A stretch of 64,000 bases of DNA from Amphiduros pacificus (taxonomy: Eukaryota > Annelida > Polychaeta > Phyllodocida > Hesionidae). How positions within the stretch are numbered: the stretch's first letter is position 1; every line of letters starts with the position of its first letter. A program made the translations under genes and the position numbers. The notes under the pieces are model-generated. The model saw only the letters and a program-made list of their open reading frames with translations, did no database searches and was not told the DNA's origin. Of this stretch, positions 1-12,700 are shown piece by piece. The DNA lies in assembly GCA_949316495.1 (NCBI GenBank), contig OX439006.1, positions 48,835,939 through 48,899,938 on the forward strand. The letters run 5' to 3'.

Positions 1-393
1 CTCTTAATATCAAATATGAAGTTGCCTTGAGATGCATCAGAGTTCATTTCTCAACATTTGAACATTTTGTGTTGGTTAGTTTAACCAAAAGTATAACAGA
101 TTAAAAGAATTCAAATTATAAACAAAGCGGCCATCTTTGTTGTGGTTCCGCCTTATCACACTCCTAGAAAATGGCTCCTCCGATTGAGAAAGTAGTTCTA
201 AGTTTTATTTCACTTAATAGTTGTTTCTATATGCACAAACTTTTGTATTTAGGGTGAAATATATCATATTTTACCAATCTGAGTACAATCTAAGAAATAA
301 AAATAAGTAAGACGGACAGTTGCATGAAAATTGGTGGATGTGCTGAGCCAGCACCAAAAGGCACCTTGTACAGAGGTGATAGGTTCACCAAGT

Positions 394-406
394 CGCCCTC
401 TGGTGG
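394..406 (-). promoter_or_regulatory. CTCF-like core site (13/13)
   Basis: The minus strand reads CCACCAGAGGGCG, matching all 13 positions of the CTCF core CCASYAGRKGGCR. CTCF is a zinc-finger architectural protein conserved across bilaterians. Binding is inferred from the motif alone. Confidence 0.35.
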
Positions 407-1501
407 AGTTTGGTCATCAAGCCCCGTGTCTGCAGGTTTTTGCTCCCCTCTAATTTTCTGGTGTTGCTGAGTGGAAAGTTTCAGCCTAGATGACTAGGCA
501 GATATTCAATGTTGTCTCTTCTGGTGTTGCCACATCCGTGCAATGGAGAATCAAACTGAACATATTACCTTATCAAAATAGTGATTTTTTTTACCCAGAA
601 TGCATCTAATTTATTGTGGTCTAAAGCGAAGAATGCCCTCAGCCAGCCTCGATGGGGAAGACATTGCACATCTAAGAAACGAGGGCAATTTTCAGAACAA
701 GCAAGTTTTGTTTGGACCAGGCAAATACAGCAGCAGCAATTATATTGGGGGGAAATAACTGGAGAGTTCTGCTCACCAGGTGTCGCTGTTATCCTGTTCT
801 GGTCATTGAGGCATAATGATCAGCATTAAAGAGTCAGCTTGGGATGTAAAGAGCCAAAAACCTGCCAGGAATGAGAGACATGAAAACACAATCCCAACAC
901 TGCCAAATTTTTACTACAAATGCAGACAAGTTTACTGAAATACTCGTCTGTTTTTCTCTATCCCAGGAATGTGGTAAAAAGTGAATCCATGTGTGTGCAA
1001 TTTGGACTCACTACTTTTTTCACCAGGACCTCAGGTGTAAGGTCATTTCAAGGTCAAAAGGGGTTATTCATCCGTCTTGTCAAACCATTCCCTCTCAATA
1101 AATTTCAATCTTGTGAGAAGTACAGTGGATGAATTGCTGAGGAGCGTGTATTTCCAAATGAGCGCAAGTTGTGAAGGGAGTAAGGCTGGATCACTGGGCA
1201 CTGGGTTTCCCCTTTCAAGTGACAGTTCGTCATATTTCTACATGTGTGCACAAAATGTGAACCAGTTGAAGCCCATTCAGGTGCACTTATTTTGCCGTTT
1301 TCCTTTGAAAAACGAACGTCCGGATCAAGTGGAGCCCGGCACAAACCTCAATACTTGTCATAAACATCTTCCTCCAGCGATAAAAACTCATTATTCTCGT
1401 TAGTCCGCAAACTCACTCAACTTGCCTTTTTACATTTCAGACTGGCTCAAGTTTTGTCACAGTGGATTAAGCTGCAGAGGGCTGGAGGAGCTTTGCTTCA
1501 G

Positions 1502-1514
1502 TGCCATCTGGTGG
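1502..1514 (-). promoter_or_regulatory. CTCF-like core site (13/13)
   Basis: The minus strand reads CCACCAGATGGCA, a full match to the CTCF core. It has the same orientation as the site at 394 and lies 1.1 kb away. A one-off match in the opposite orientation lies at 1963-1975. Confidence 0.35.
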
Positions 1515-2747
1515 AAGGAAGCTGCGGTGTGGGTCCCTCACAAGGGTACATACACCCTTACCACGTCTATCTCATCATTCTCTTCAAAGTAGGTTAGGAT
1601 TTTTGGCAATTAGGCCGATTTCTGCTGACATTTGGGGGCATGCCGACCATCCCTTCACTAATATCCAGCGGGGAAAAGAATACCCCTTCTTGTGTTATAT
1701 TTTAAGACCTCAAACACTTGGTTGCTAAGGACCTCATTTGTTACTACACATATCAGACACAGGAAGTTAGTGAGAATATCAGGGTGCATGATGGGATGGC
1801 AGCTTAGTGGTGTTGTCTTACTGGCAGTTTGTCACCATGGCGACTGCTTGGCAGCCTGATGTATGAGATAGTAAAGCGGGTGTTTCTGCCCCAGCGATGA
1901 CACACCTCAAAGGTCAACTTTTTGGCATCAACTGACCCATATAACATATCTCTTTTAAACCACCACCAGAGGGGGCTACATGTTTCATGCCCTCAAGACA
2001 TGTGTCTGTAGCTCATATCCCTTTCCTTTTCAAACAACAACAACTTTTTTTATTTTAAAGAAAAAATCATTTTTAACAGATAGATGACTATATTTAAACC
2101 TGATAAGGCCTTATCTTAATCAAAGAGTATCAGGTTAAATCAACCAACATCAAAACCACATGGAAAATAACGATTTTTTGTCTTTCTTCAAAAACATAAA
2201 GCAGGAAAATACAAGTGTCCAACATATGTTTTTATTAGTTGCTGTCAGGTCTCTGGGGCGTTGTTGGAGGCCTTTTCACCTGTGTCTCCTGCACACATAT
2301 ATATGAAAACATCACGCTGGCGGGACAAGGAGCGCTCTGCGTGATGATGAAGAGTGATAGTTCCTGTTGCTCGCTGGGACCTCACCCCTCTCACTAACAC
2401 ATGCTCCATTGTACACAGCCCATTATGTAACATGTACCCAGTAAAAAAATCTCAACATCTGAAAAATAAATACCTCCTTCTCAATAACTCATTATTCTAA
2501 CGACCTTTGTCAGGTGCAATATCTCAAAATCAGCCTTTTCTTTTGTCGAAATATAAATTATAAATGAGATCTTTCAATATGAGGCTCGGATATTCTGTGT
2601 TTGTATGATTGATTTTCCTCACAGAAGCAATAGGTTTATAATAGAAGCATATGTATGATATGTGGTAGTGTCAGGGAAGTATTTGTGTAGATAACCACAG
2701 AAGCCCCATAGAGACCAGCGTGGACCAGGCAGATAACCTGGTAGGAC

Positions 2748-2965
2748 TGGCAAGGACCTTTACCCTGCCGATGATAACCCCAAAGTGACCCAAAAAGAGA
2801 CCTCCAAGGCTCTACAAACATGACTACATGCACTCAGTTACATGGCAAGGACCTTTACCCTGCCGATGATAACCCCAAAGTGACCCAAAAAGAGACCTCC
2901 CAGAAAGACCTCCAAGGCTCTTCAAACATGACTACATGCACTCAGTTACATGGCAAGGACCTTAC
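2748..2965. repeat. 95-bp tandem duplication
   Basis: Two copies begin at 2748 and 2843 with TGGCAAGGACC. The second carries a 13-14 bp internal duplication (CAGAAAGACCTCC), and a third start is truncated at 2951. Confidence 0.9.
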
Positions 2966-3799
2966 TGATAGTCCTATAATGACCTAACAAAGACCTGCAT
3001 ATGACCAGAGAGGACTTGTCCCTGTAGCCCTCGGATGCTTCCACAGTGGCCGGCAGGGACCTCCCAGTTGGCCGAGCTCTGCCTCACCTGTGCTCAGTTT
3101 AAAGGGCACGACCTCAAATTTCGTCCAAATGACCTCCCTTCTAAAATTTCTTCCCAACCTGAAATGAGTGAAAAATATACCTGCTTCCCAATTTTCTTCT
3201 CAGCTTGTTTGTCTGTTTATATGTTGTGGTCATCAGTCAAGTTGGTACTATTATATGATTACCTTTACATCAGTGTCAATATGATCGGCTGAGATATCAT
3301 TGTTATCAGAAATTTCCCTTGCAAACTGACATGTGACTTTTTTCCTGTTAACTGATCACATACCATTTGATGTGTCTGTATAAATGCGATTCTGTGTGAC
3401 TAGAAAGGTGACCTGACTGGACTGACCAGCTGTCCGTGGTGAGGAATGTGGAGAGGATCTTGTAGAACATGCTCTGGACACTTCTACACCTGGTTATTAA
3501 TGGGCGGCAATCCTACATGGACAAGGTCCAGTTACATGAACAGGTCACAGGTGAGAGGTACACGATGCTCCCCACCGTATCCCAGCATTCCTCTCTCTCT
3601 CACTGACACTCCACCAGTCAGGACCACGCATCTATCGACCACATGATCACATATACATATATATGTTTATCATTACCTTAACCATGCAAGCATTCAAGGG
3701 AGCATGCATTATTTGCTCATTCTTCGTATACTCCATACCTCAACCTCCTTAACATGCAATGGCTGGCATTCACGGGAGCATACATTATTTACTCATTCT

Positions 3800-4048
3800 T
3801 TGTATATTCTACTCTGTACCACACTTAACCTTATTGATATATACATTATCAGTTAGGTCTGGGAATGTATGCATTCACATGGTTGTATATTCTACTCTGT
3901 ACCACACTTAACCTTATTGATATATACATTATCAGTTAGGTCTGGGAATGTATGCATTCACATGGTTGTATATTCTACTCTGTACCACACTTAACCTTAT
4001 TGATATATACATTATCAGTTAGGTCTGGGAATGTATGCATTCACATGG
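3800..4048. repeat. Perfect 83-bp triplication
   Basis: Three apparently identical 83-base copies start at 3800, 3883 and 3966 with TTGTATATTCTACTC. A diverged half-copy precedes them (about 3685-3740). Identity suggests recent expansion. Confidence 0.92.
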
Positions 4049-4067
4049 TATGTGATTACAGGACAAT

Positions 4068-4105
4068 GACCATATCTCTTGAACATTTATTCAAGAGATA
4101 TGGTC
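4068..4105. repeat. 16-bp perfect hairpin
   Basis: Arms 4068-4083 and 4090-4105 are exact reverse complements (GACCATATCTCTTGAA) around a six-base loop. It begins 20 bases after the 83-bp triplication. Confidence 0.85.
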
Positions 4106-4109
4106 AAAA

Positions 4110-7100
4110 GGACAAAGAATTATATATAATAATCATGAAATATTCTATATTTCACAGTATAGTACTAAATTACTTTTTTCTTCCTTCAAATCTAATGTAC
4201 TTTGGTTGAGAGTTTTTCTCACTTGCTAACTTGTGAGTGCAAAAAATATGTATAAGCCCATTTCCTTTGTAGTACCAACATAAATATTGCCATGGAAACG
4301 ACACTTTCCAACTTTTCCTCTGCACTGCTTCCTGCATATGTAAAATGGAAGGAAGTCATCAGCGAAGACACGCTCCAGACAGAGACACGACAGTGGCAAC
4401 TGTACGTAAAAAAAGCAAGCGATGTTTCAGTACATTTATGAACTTGCGATCCTGCAATGATTGCATGTCTGCATCGCGCCGACCATAAAGCCGTGATATA
4501 CTGGGCGTCTACCATATATGTCCCGCACATAAAGCCATCAGCTAGCACAGATCAGCCCGCATGCCATGCCATGCACGCTTTTATTGTCACCAGCTCCCCT
4601 TTGTATTCCTATACCCAGTGATGTTTTTACTTTGTCTGTGACTCGGCGCACCACAGTTCACTGCCAGCGTTGCCTTTTCTGCATCAGGTTTAAAGCTCGA
4701 GAGAACAATAACATTAGGCAGAAGATCCACCTGTTGTCCTATCATCTTCCTCTGTCTCTATTCATAACAAATGTTTCATTTTCTGCATGGCAGCCTCAGC
4801 GCAGAGCATGCTGCATTAGGTATTTGTTTGGCAGAATGTATGTTACAGTAGAGGAGTAGATTTCCGGCACCTGTGCATAGTCTAGTATGACTCAGCCCTA
4901 GTCAGACAGTGATGATATGTCACATAGTTGAACACACCTTTATCTGTAAAAGGCAAATCAAGAAAATAGTCAAATATCCACCATTTATGATATAATCTAA
5001 ATTATATGCTTCCTTCAACAATGTGTTTACTGAGCCCAAAATGTGATAAAAAATCCTCTATTAGCTTTCAATTAACATAATTAATGTCATTAAAACCAAA
5101 TTTTCATCTCTAAAGGAAAGACATTTCATGTGAAATTTAATTTCATAATTTTAGTTTACTCAATATCAAGTGGTGATATCTCATAGCTGAGTGGAGATGG
5201 TGGGGGCTCGGTTGATTATTGAGTTCATGTTGTCATGTAATGAGTACCAAGGGATATCTCTACTGCATGCTGGGAAGATTAGCCACAAAGGCTCATGGGA
5301 TTTTAAAATTTGGAATTTTTTCCCCTTGTAACTGAAGTAGTAGGTCACCTAGTGATAAAAAGCTAGATGACCTTTTGTGACCTGTTTTGTTGCAGCACAT
5401 GTTATGCAGCATCTTTGTTAGATCTCGCCCCAGGTCATCTGTTTGTTCTCTCATCATCTCCTGATAAATTAAGAATGAGCCACCACATTCCTGCACAGAA
5501 ATGTCAAGAGTACACTTCAAACTGTCTCGACCGGTCTCTGATAAATTAAAGGATATTTGTAACTCTGTCTGATGCAAGTGAATCTTTGACACAGATAAGA
5601 TTTCTGCCATAAAATTGTGACAGATTTAGAAGCAAGAAACTCAATTCCATTGGTGTTTTTTTTGTTGTTGTTGAACCTATTTGTGAGCAATATTCCCTCA
5701 TGCCTCACCTCTCTTCCTGCCACACGTATTGACCGCCATCTTTTAATGAACCTGTGGGAAAATATTTTCTGAGACACCTTCAAATATTGACTCAGGTCAC
5801 ATGACCTTGAGACCTGGCAGCCATGAAGGAAGTGTAAACTAGCCAATAGCCCTCTACTTTATACATCCCACCACTATATTTATCCTGTGTCCACTCCAAC
5901 TCAGGGACTGTGGTCAGTTTTTCACACAGACAGAAAATTGGCATTCCTCTTTTGTAGACAAACACAGCTAGAGCAGCTACATAGAACCCAGTGCAGCTAC
6001 AGAAGATGGGCAAGAAACGGAGGCCATGTTTGTTTGGTGCACATACTCTATATATACAATATGTTCTGTGTATACTCCCTGACCATTGTCCACTGCAGGA
6101 ATGTGTGCTGAAATCAATACTATTGGCCAGCAAGATGCATATATACATATTTACACCTCTAAAATGCCTATTTCCACAATCTGACCTGGCGGAAAGCTGG
6201 CAATCTGTTTCTTCTACTTCTTTTAAGGAGTTAAAGACTTTTTTCTACAAATAAACAAAATCAATAAGATTTGATATCCAGATTTTTGCAAAAGAATACA
6301 TTGAATCATTCATCAAATGTTTGTAATAATATCATAATGCTCTTTAATCAACATAAAAACAGAAATGGTGATATTACACCATTCATGAATGGACTTCCTT
6401 GGCGCATAAAGCGTCCGCCATTCCGACATTTGGGTTTCATAAAACCACCAAATCTCCACATGATTTTCCACAAGTTACAAGTAAAATTGTTTTAGTATGG
6501 AGATGTATGGTGGGTGTAATACGGCATGTAATAACGGCCACCTCCCGCTTCCCCCTCTCGCACGCCCGTCTGGGACTCGTTTCCTTGTAACATTATGGAG
6601 GACATTTTTCATGAACCACTTTGATGTCCACTTTAGCATCCAGTGTATATTTACAGATCCTGCTTGAATATTAATCCTAATCTCCATGTTTGCCTTGATC
6701 CCCAAAATCCCCAACATCCCAGAGGGAGACACAATCATTTCCTGTTCCCGTGAGAGGCCCCCTTAAGCACTCCACAAATCCTTGCCATCATCACCAATAT
6801 AACATCTCATTTGTTCTCCAGCATTCCCTCTCTTTGATTTTGTTCCAGAAATGTCTACTGCTGCAATCGTTCAAGTGGGCTGTATGATTATAACGTTTTA
6901 ATGTCTCCTCAAGCCCCTGGGGATGCATATTTCACAATCCTGGCCAGCGTATCTACCCAGCTTTAATCATTTTTATCTTTCACATTTTGTAAATTCCAGC
7001 TTGACTAATTTCATGGCTGCTGATGATCGTAACATGCATGGTGATTTATCTATTTATGAAGACATTATCAACCAATCAAAGCCAAGTCATCAATACAGCC

Positions 7101-9290
7101 CTGTGATGTGGTTTAGTCTCCCCTACAACGTTTGCCCCACTTTGCCGACATTGCCATATCAATTTCCATGTAATGATTGCCATGATCTGTCAATTGGATT
7201 TTGTGGACAGGTTCATCTTTTGCATATGATTAACTGAGTGTTTACTTGTGTCTTTCATACACAAGAAAGTTGCCAAATCTATCAACATTCTGGGAACATC
7301 AAAGATGGCTAATGGTTGCCACTTGACCTCTGACCTCTGCCCACTCTCTCCCATCTCTGGGAATATCTAATACTAAATGATACTTACATATCCATGAAAT
7401 ATGATCGATCACTCAACTGTCAACAAAGATCCAATATCAAAAACTGCCTGAAAGGTCTTATTTCTAATATCGTCTAATAAAGGTCTTTTCCTGTAATAAT
7501 AATAAAACTTTTAGAAAAAATCTTATTGCTGAAATCTCTCAAATGTATTTGTCCTTTATGTTATTTTTATGCTTCATCCTCATATGTGACTTCAACTTGG
7601 AAATCATTCAAAATTCCACCACCTTGGCCTGGCAATAGTTCATCATTTATGTTGGTGGTTTCCACGGTAACAAATGAGCCCACACCTGGCCATGACACCT
7701 TGATCTGGCTAAACACATGCTAGACAACTTGTAGCTACATGTAACATGCCTGGCTCTGTGTGGAGTATTGTCTCTCCAGCAGATGACTTTGCCAGCAGAG
7801 CGGAGAGGCCTGTGGTTCCTGAGTAAACTAAGACGATGGTTTCCTGTGACATAAATCACATAACGATGCCCATACCTTTCTACTTGTGTATACCCCCACC
7901 TAGTTTATTCATCCATATATTTTATTTGCCAACATTGAGGTCCTCATCAGATCCCAACCAGACAGGATGAACCCGCCCAAGGTCATGCCCTCCATTTCAT
8001 GCATGGTCCCTGATGTATTTTCCACCAATCAGGGCAGTGCATTTGATTTTTTTCACAGCCACCCTTTGGTAATGTACACTGTAATGTTACGCTCGTGTGA
8101 CCGGGGCAAAGTTCTGATTTCTCAATACCAATCTGTGATTGCAGAACCATATCTGTGATGAGAATAACCTTGACCTTCCCATCAATATCCCAACCAATCA
8201 GCGACAGTTTGCCCTTCACTGTTCACCTTCTCATGATGACCTACTTTTTATAATCCGTGTATTCTTCTCACCTTACTTCCTCTTTTGATAATCTCGATCC
8301 TTCCTCTTATTTCAAAGAATAAACATTCCTTTGTGATTCCAATAATCTCTTAACACTTAAAACTATTTTGTTACTACTTATTTATGCAGAAAATTACAAT
8401 CAAAATATTATAATATCATGTATTACATTTTTATTCGACAGAACCAAGTGATTCTTTTTTAGAACTTCTTATGATCGATACATGTATAATTTATTCCACA
8501 CCATACCCAGGTTTCCATGGTTTCCTTGACTACCTGTTATTAAACAGTGGGCCCTCACGGAATAATTTCCTCACAGAAAAAGGCACCTTGAGGAATGGTT
8601 TCCCCTCTAATGTCTCATCCGTCACTGTGCTGCCATCCCATGTATGGCGCGGTCTTGACCCCAGGTAAACCCCAACTTTTATTCTAACCATACAGAATAT
8701 ACAAGAATATACATGGAAAGACGAAGACTTTGATGTGAAAATGACCACAGCCTTGAAGGAATCTGGTTGACGTGGACAAATCTCTGGCTGTTTGAGCCTG
8801 GTGCATGTTGACTAACTGACTTCAGAATGGATGTCCTTGTGGCCCCGCTGCTAATGGGATTTGCAGTTATATTCCGTGAAATATTGTGATGGCATTATCG
8901 CATGTTTGACATTCCTATATCTGACCAAATATTAGATTTGGGCTGTTGCTCATCAATGGCCTAATGAGAATCTTGCTAATGAAAAAAAAGTGGACTCACT
9001 TTGATAGGATCTCGGTCGTTTGTGTTGTTATCAATTCCCGCCGTTGATAATAGTCATCATTAACACATAATTAATCACTCCAACCACAAAAAATGCCAGA
9101 AAATAAAAGTTTCCATCTGTTTTTACCAAGTACTTGACCGAACTCACGAACATGCAATAAAAGATCTGTTTCTATTTTCTTGCTCGCAATTTTCCTGTTT
9201 ATTTTTGGTTGGTACTCACGAGGTAATTGACATGATTAAGATTTTCATCAAAAGGGAAAATAACTTGGTTTAATTTCTAATGTTGTGAGG
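4110..9290. other. Mostly unique non-coding DNA
   Basis: AT-rich DNA with scattered TGACCT-like half-sites (for example 5790-5815 and 7320-7345). The only exon candidate is at 5709-5751. No repeat array or RNA gene seen. Confidence 0.45.
5709..5751 (-). CDS. Candidate 43-nt coding exon compatible with the signal-peptide exon
   Basis: Minus-strand acceptor ATATTTTCCCACAG and donor GAGAG|GTGAGGCAT bound 43 bases. Entered in phase 1, as the exon at 23726 would require, the frame is open and gives G-S-L-K-D-G-G-Q-Y-V-W-Q-E-E, leaving in phase 2. The phase match and the coding-like residues are the only support. A second frame is also open, so the evidence is weak. The implied intron would be about 18 kb, which suits this sparse locus. 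No family can be named from 14 residues. Confidence 0.2.
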
Positions 9291-9312
9291 ACCTACATCC
9301 TCCCCCTGTATT

Positions 9313-9568
9313 CCCGATGGTGGGGACCCTGATGGTGGGGACCCTGATGGTGGGGACCCTGATGGTGGGGACCCCGATGGTGGGGACCCCGATGGTGGGT
9401 GGGGACCCTGATGGTGGGGACCCCTATGGTGGGGACCCCGATTGTGGGGACCCCAATGGTGGGTGGGGACCCCGATGGTGGGTGGGGACCCCGATGGTGG
9501 GTGGGGACCCCGATGGTGGGTGGGGACCCCAATGGTGGGTGGGGACCCCGATGGTGGGGACCCCGATG
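9313..9568. repeat. G-rich 15/19-bp minisatellite
   Basis: Units of 15 bases (GATGGTGGGGACCCT type) alternate with 19-base units carrying an added GGGT, about 15 units in all. The plus strand has closely spaced runs of three to four G, giving G-quadruplex potential. Open frames on both strands (G-D-P-D-G or G-V-P-T repeats) are by-products of the array. Confidence 0.93.
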
Positions 9569-9594
9569 ATCAGTTATCTTGTGGAGTTGGAGGA

Positions 9595-9700
9595 GTAGCG
9601 TTCATTGTTTTGATCAACCTCTTCTTGCTGGTTATGCCTGCCTGCCTGTAGCGTTCATTGTTTTGATCAACCTCTTCTTGCTGGTTATGCCTGCCTGCCT
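9595..9700. repeat. 53-bp tandem duplication
   Basis: Copies 9595-9647 and 9648-9700 start GTAGCGTTCATTG and are identical. A diverged third copy of the TTCTGCCTGTCTGCC portion follows to about 9785. It abuts the G-rich array. Confidence 0.9.
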
Positions 9701-9799
9701 TCTAAGATTTTTATGGTTCTTTTAGGTTTCTTTTTACTGGTTCTGCCTGTCTGCCTTTTCAGTTTTTTATGATTCTTTCGGGTTTCGCACACTGGCATC

Positions 9800-12700
9800 T
9801 TTCCATAAACCATCATCTATTTTCTATGATACTATTAGATCCTTTAAATCTCTTCCTAATCACTGAAACACAATGCACTTTCCCAGTGAACTGAGAACGT
9901 TATACGTCATTGTTTCTTCTCTAATGGATTGCTACTCTTACAATTGGTAATTTTCTTGGCTTTCTCTTCATTCAATTGATTATATCTTTATTGGGCAAGA
10001 GTATGACAATGTCTGATTCGTGATATCGCTTTTCACATGCTGCCGTCATTATTAACCTTGTCTGTGGCAAAGACGTGGGCAAACTAGACATTCAATATCG
10101 ACTGTGATCATCTTTTGAGAAGGCTAGTCTCCAGAAATGTACACCTTCATGTCTCTATGTAGCAATAAATCGGCGGTCGTGAGCCCCTCCCGTCATATGT
10201 ATAATGCATCCCATAATGCTACCCACAATGCCTCAGGAGGCCCGTCCAGTCAGCAATAAAGGCTGCCAAGTGTTCTCCAAGAGATCCCAAGTGAACACTC
10301 ACAGATCCTACAAGATATTTTTGTAGTTTTCTTGGATGGCATATTTCATTGGACACTTTGTTCAAATATGAGGTTACTAGCACTGCAGCCCCACCTAGTG
10401 GCAGGTCAGACATGGTGAACCTTTGTAGACCTCAGATGTGAGGTCCTCTAGGTCATCTTGGATGTATCCTGATGAATTCTGACCTTTTTGCTACCATTAC
10501 AGAGGACCTCAATAAACAATCAGACTGTGACCTTGCCAGTGGCAGTTTTGACCTTGGATATTGTGTCACTTCTGTCTTGCATCCCTCCCTGCGAAGCTTG
10601 AAAGGCTTGGCTGCGTACTTGTTATTATTATGACATGGTCTCATACTCAAGTCATTATCTGGAGATGCATATATATATATGTATGTATGGACACCAACAG
10701 CGAATCTGATTTAAGTTCAATTCCTGTGTGACCTTAATTATGCTAAGTAGGTCATCCAAATTGTTGTTAATTGCACAGGTTCAATACGGTATGCATATTC
10801 ATTGTAATTGGGCATCAGCATAATGAGTCTGTGCTAATGGTTTACCTATGCTTGAATACAAATGACCCCTAGGACTGGACAAGCCCATCCATTTAAAATA
10901 TAAAGGTCATTACCCATGTGTCACTTTGATGCCCAATTTTTTTCATTGAATTGACCAAAGCTTATACGGGAGTGATCTACTTTGTAAAATGTGGCATTTT
11001 TGACAACTTTGCACATACCTAACAATCATCCCTGGCTAAACGCAATAACTCAGCAGCACACAGCAAAACAGCAGTCTTCTCTCTCTTTTTTCAATCCACC
11101 TTGATGAATAATTGATGGCTGAAACTGTGCGATGATTGAGAAGCACAGAGCAGATGACAGGCCTGGAGCTGCACAAAGTTCAAACCTGATATGGATTTTT
11201 TTTGAGCAACCATTGTATGTCCCCTGTCAGATGTATATGTATAGGGAAACAGGTTTACATTCAGATCAATGGCCGACTTAAATGAGAAAAACACCGCTTC
11301 TGCATCAGTATGTGGTGGTATGCAAATGAGGGTCATTCCGCACAAAATTACCAAGTGTAGGGAGCTGCTAATTGCCGGTTATAGCATAGGTTATAGCATC
11401 GCAGGCTCCAGTTAGACTGCACAGCCGCAGCCTGCAAGAGAGGCTTGGGGAAAAAACAGGCAGGCTCCAAGCTCGTTTAGGACGAGCAAACGCCTCTTGA
11501 AATATGACCACGTTGCATGTTTTGAATAGAAATCTTGCAATGAAATTAGCATGCAGGGCATTTCTACGTGTGTTTCTCCCACTGCATGTAACATACAGAC
11601 CCAGAATACATTAAACGCACACTGTGTTTAGGCCTTGATGTCGGCAACAACCTGAGTCATGCCATCGTCAACTTCTCATAGTTTACAAAGGAAGAATCTG
11701 ATTAAACTTGACACAATCTGTAATATATAGTTGCCAAGATATTTCTGCCGCAATAATGAACTTAAAAAGATATGAGAAAAATCATTTCTGTATAGAATAA
11801 ATAGATGCCACATTATTAGCAGTCGGTAATGGTGGGGAGGTAGTAGGGTGAACCCTCCACGCAGGGGGTGCAAGACAAATTGGTGTTGCTTTTCACCCCC
11901 TGTCCACCTAGTGGGTCCCACAGTCATTCTATATTGCAGTCTTTCTAAATTGCTTTTTCTGGGCCAATTTTGCTTCTATTATTCTTCACAGTGCATAGTA
12001 TATTCTGATTTACTCCTGTTTTGCAATTTCTCATCTGATCTTTCATCTCAACAGTCTCATTGGGTGAAAAACATATCGCTCTTGTTTATGTAAAGAACAA
12101 CAGTGACAAAACCCACGAGTCTTCGTGCAAGTTTTCACAGAACATGGTAAGACTTTTGACCAGATCTTGTTACTCTATACCAAAAGATGCTTCCTTTTTT
12201 TCGAGAACAAACTAATTCTGTTCCCTGTAAATCAACTGGAATTTTATTTCACACAGCTTTGGGGTGGACTTTTGTCTTACTTTCAAAAAATGATAAAATA
12301 TAAACTGAGTGAGTTTTTTGTCTGGGAGTGGAAAACAGATACTAAATAATTCACCATGAGTTTATACATGACAGAAACACATAAAACACACTGGATAAAT
12401 TTACAGGGAGCCGTCAAACCCAGCTAGTATCCCCTGATAGAGAAATGAACCAAGAATACTTTGAGCCATCCTGTATGGAGAATGGATGCAAAAACACTTG
12501 GTGGTAAGGCAGAGGGAAATGTATTATGCCTGACCTTTGCCTGCCAGTACATTCTTCATGGGGAAGATTCTTTCCCTTGACACCCAGTGGTCTGTCTGTG
12601 TGTCTTTCCTTCCTGTGCTGTCACAAGAATGTTTTCCCCCTTAATTACTATGGAAAATTATTCCATTGGTTATTTGTATGTTGTAGATGTGGTCAAAGAG

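Larger units (their letters stand above)
1..2740. other. Unique non-coding DNA
   Basis: AT-rich sequence with three CTCF-like motifs (394, 1502, 1963) and no exon I can support. Open frames here are under 110 codons and lack domains. Confidence 0.5.
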
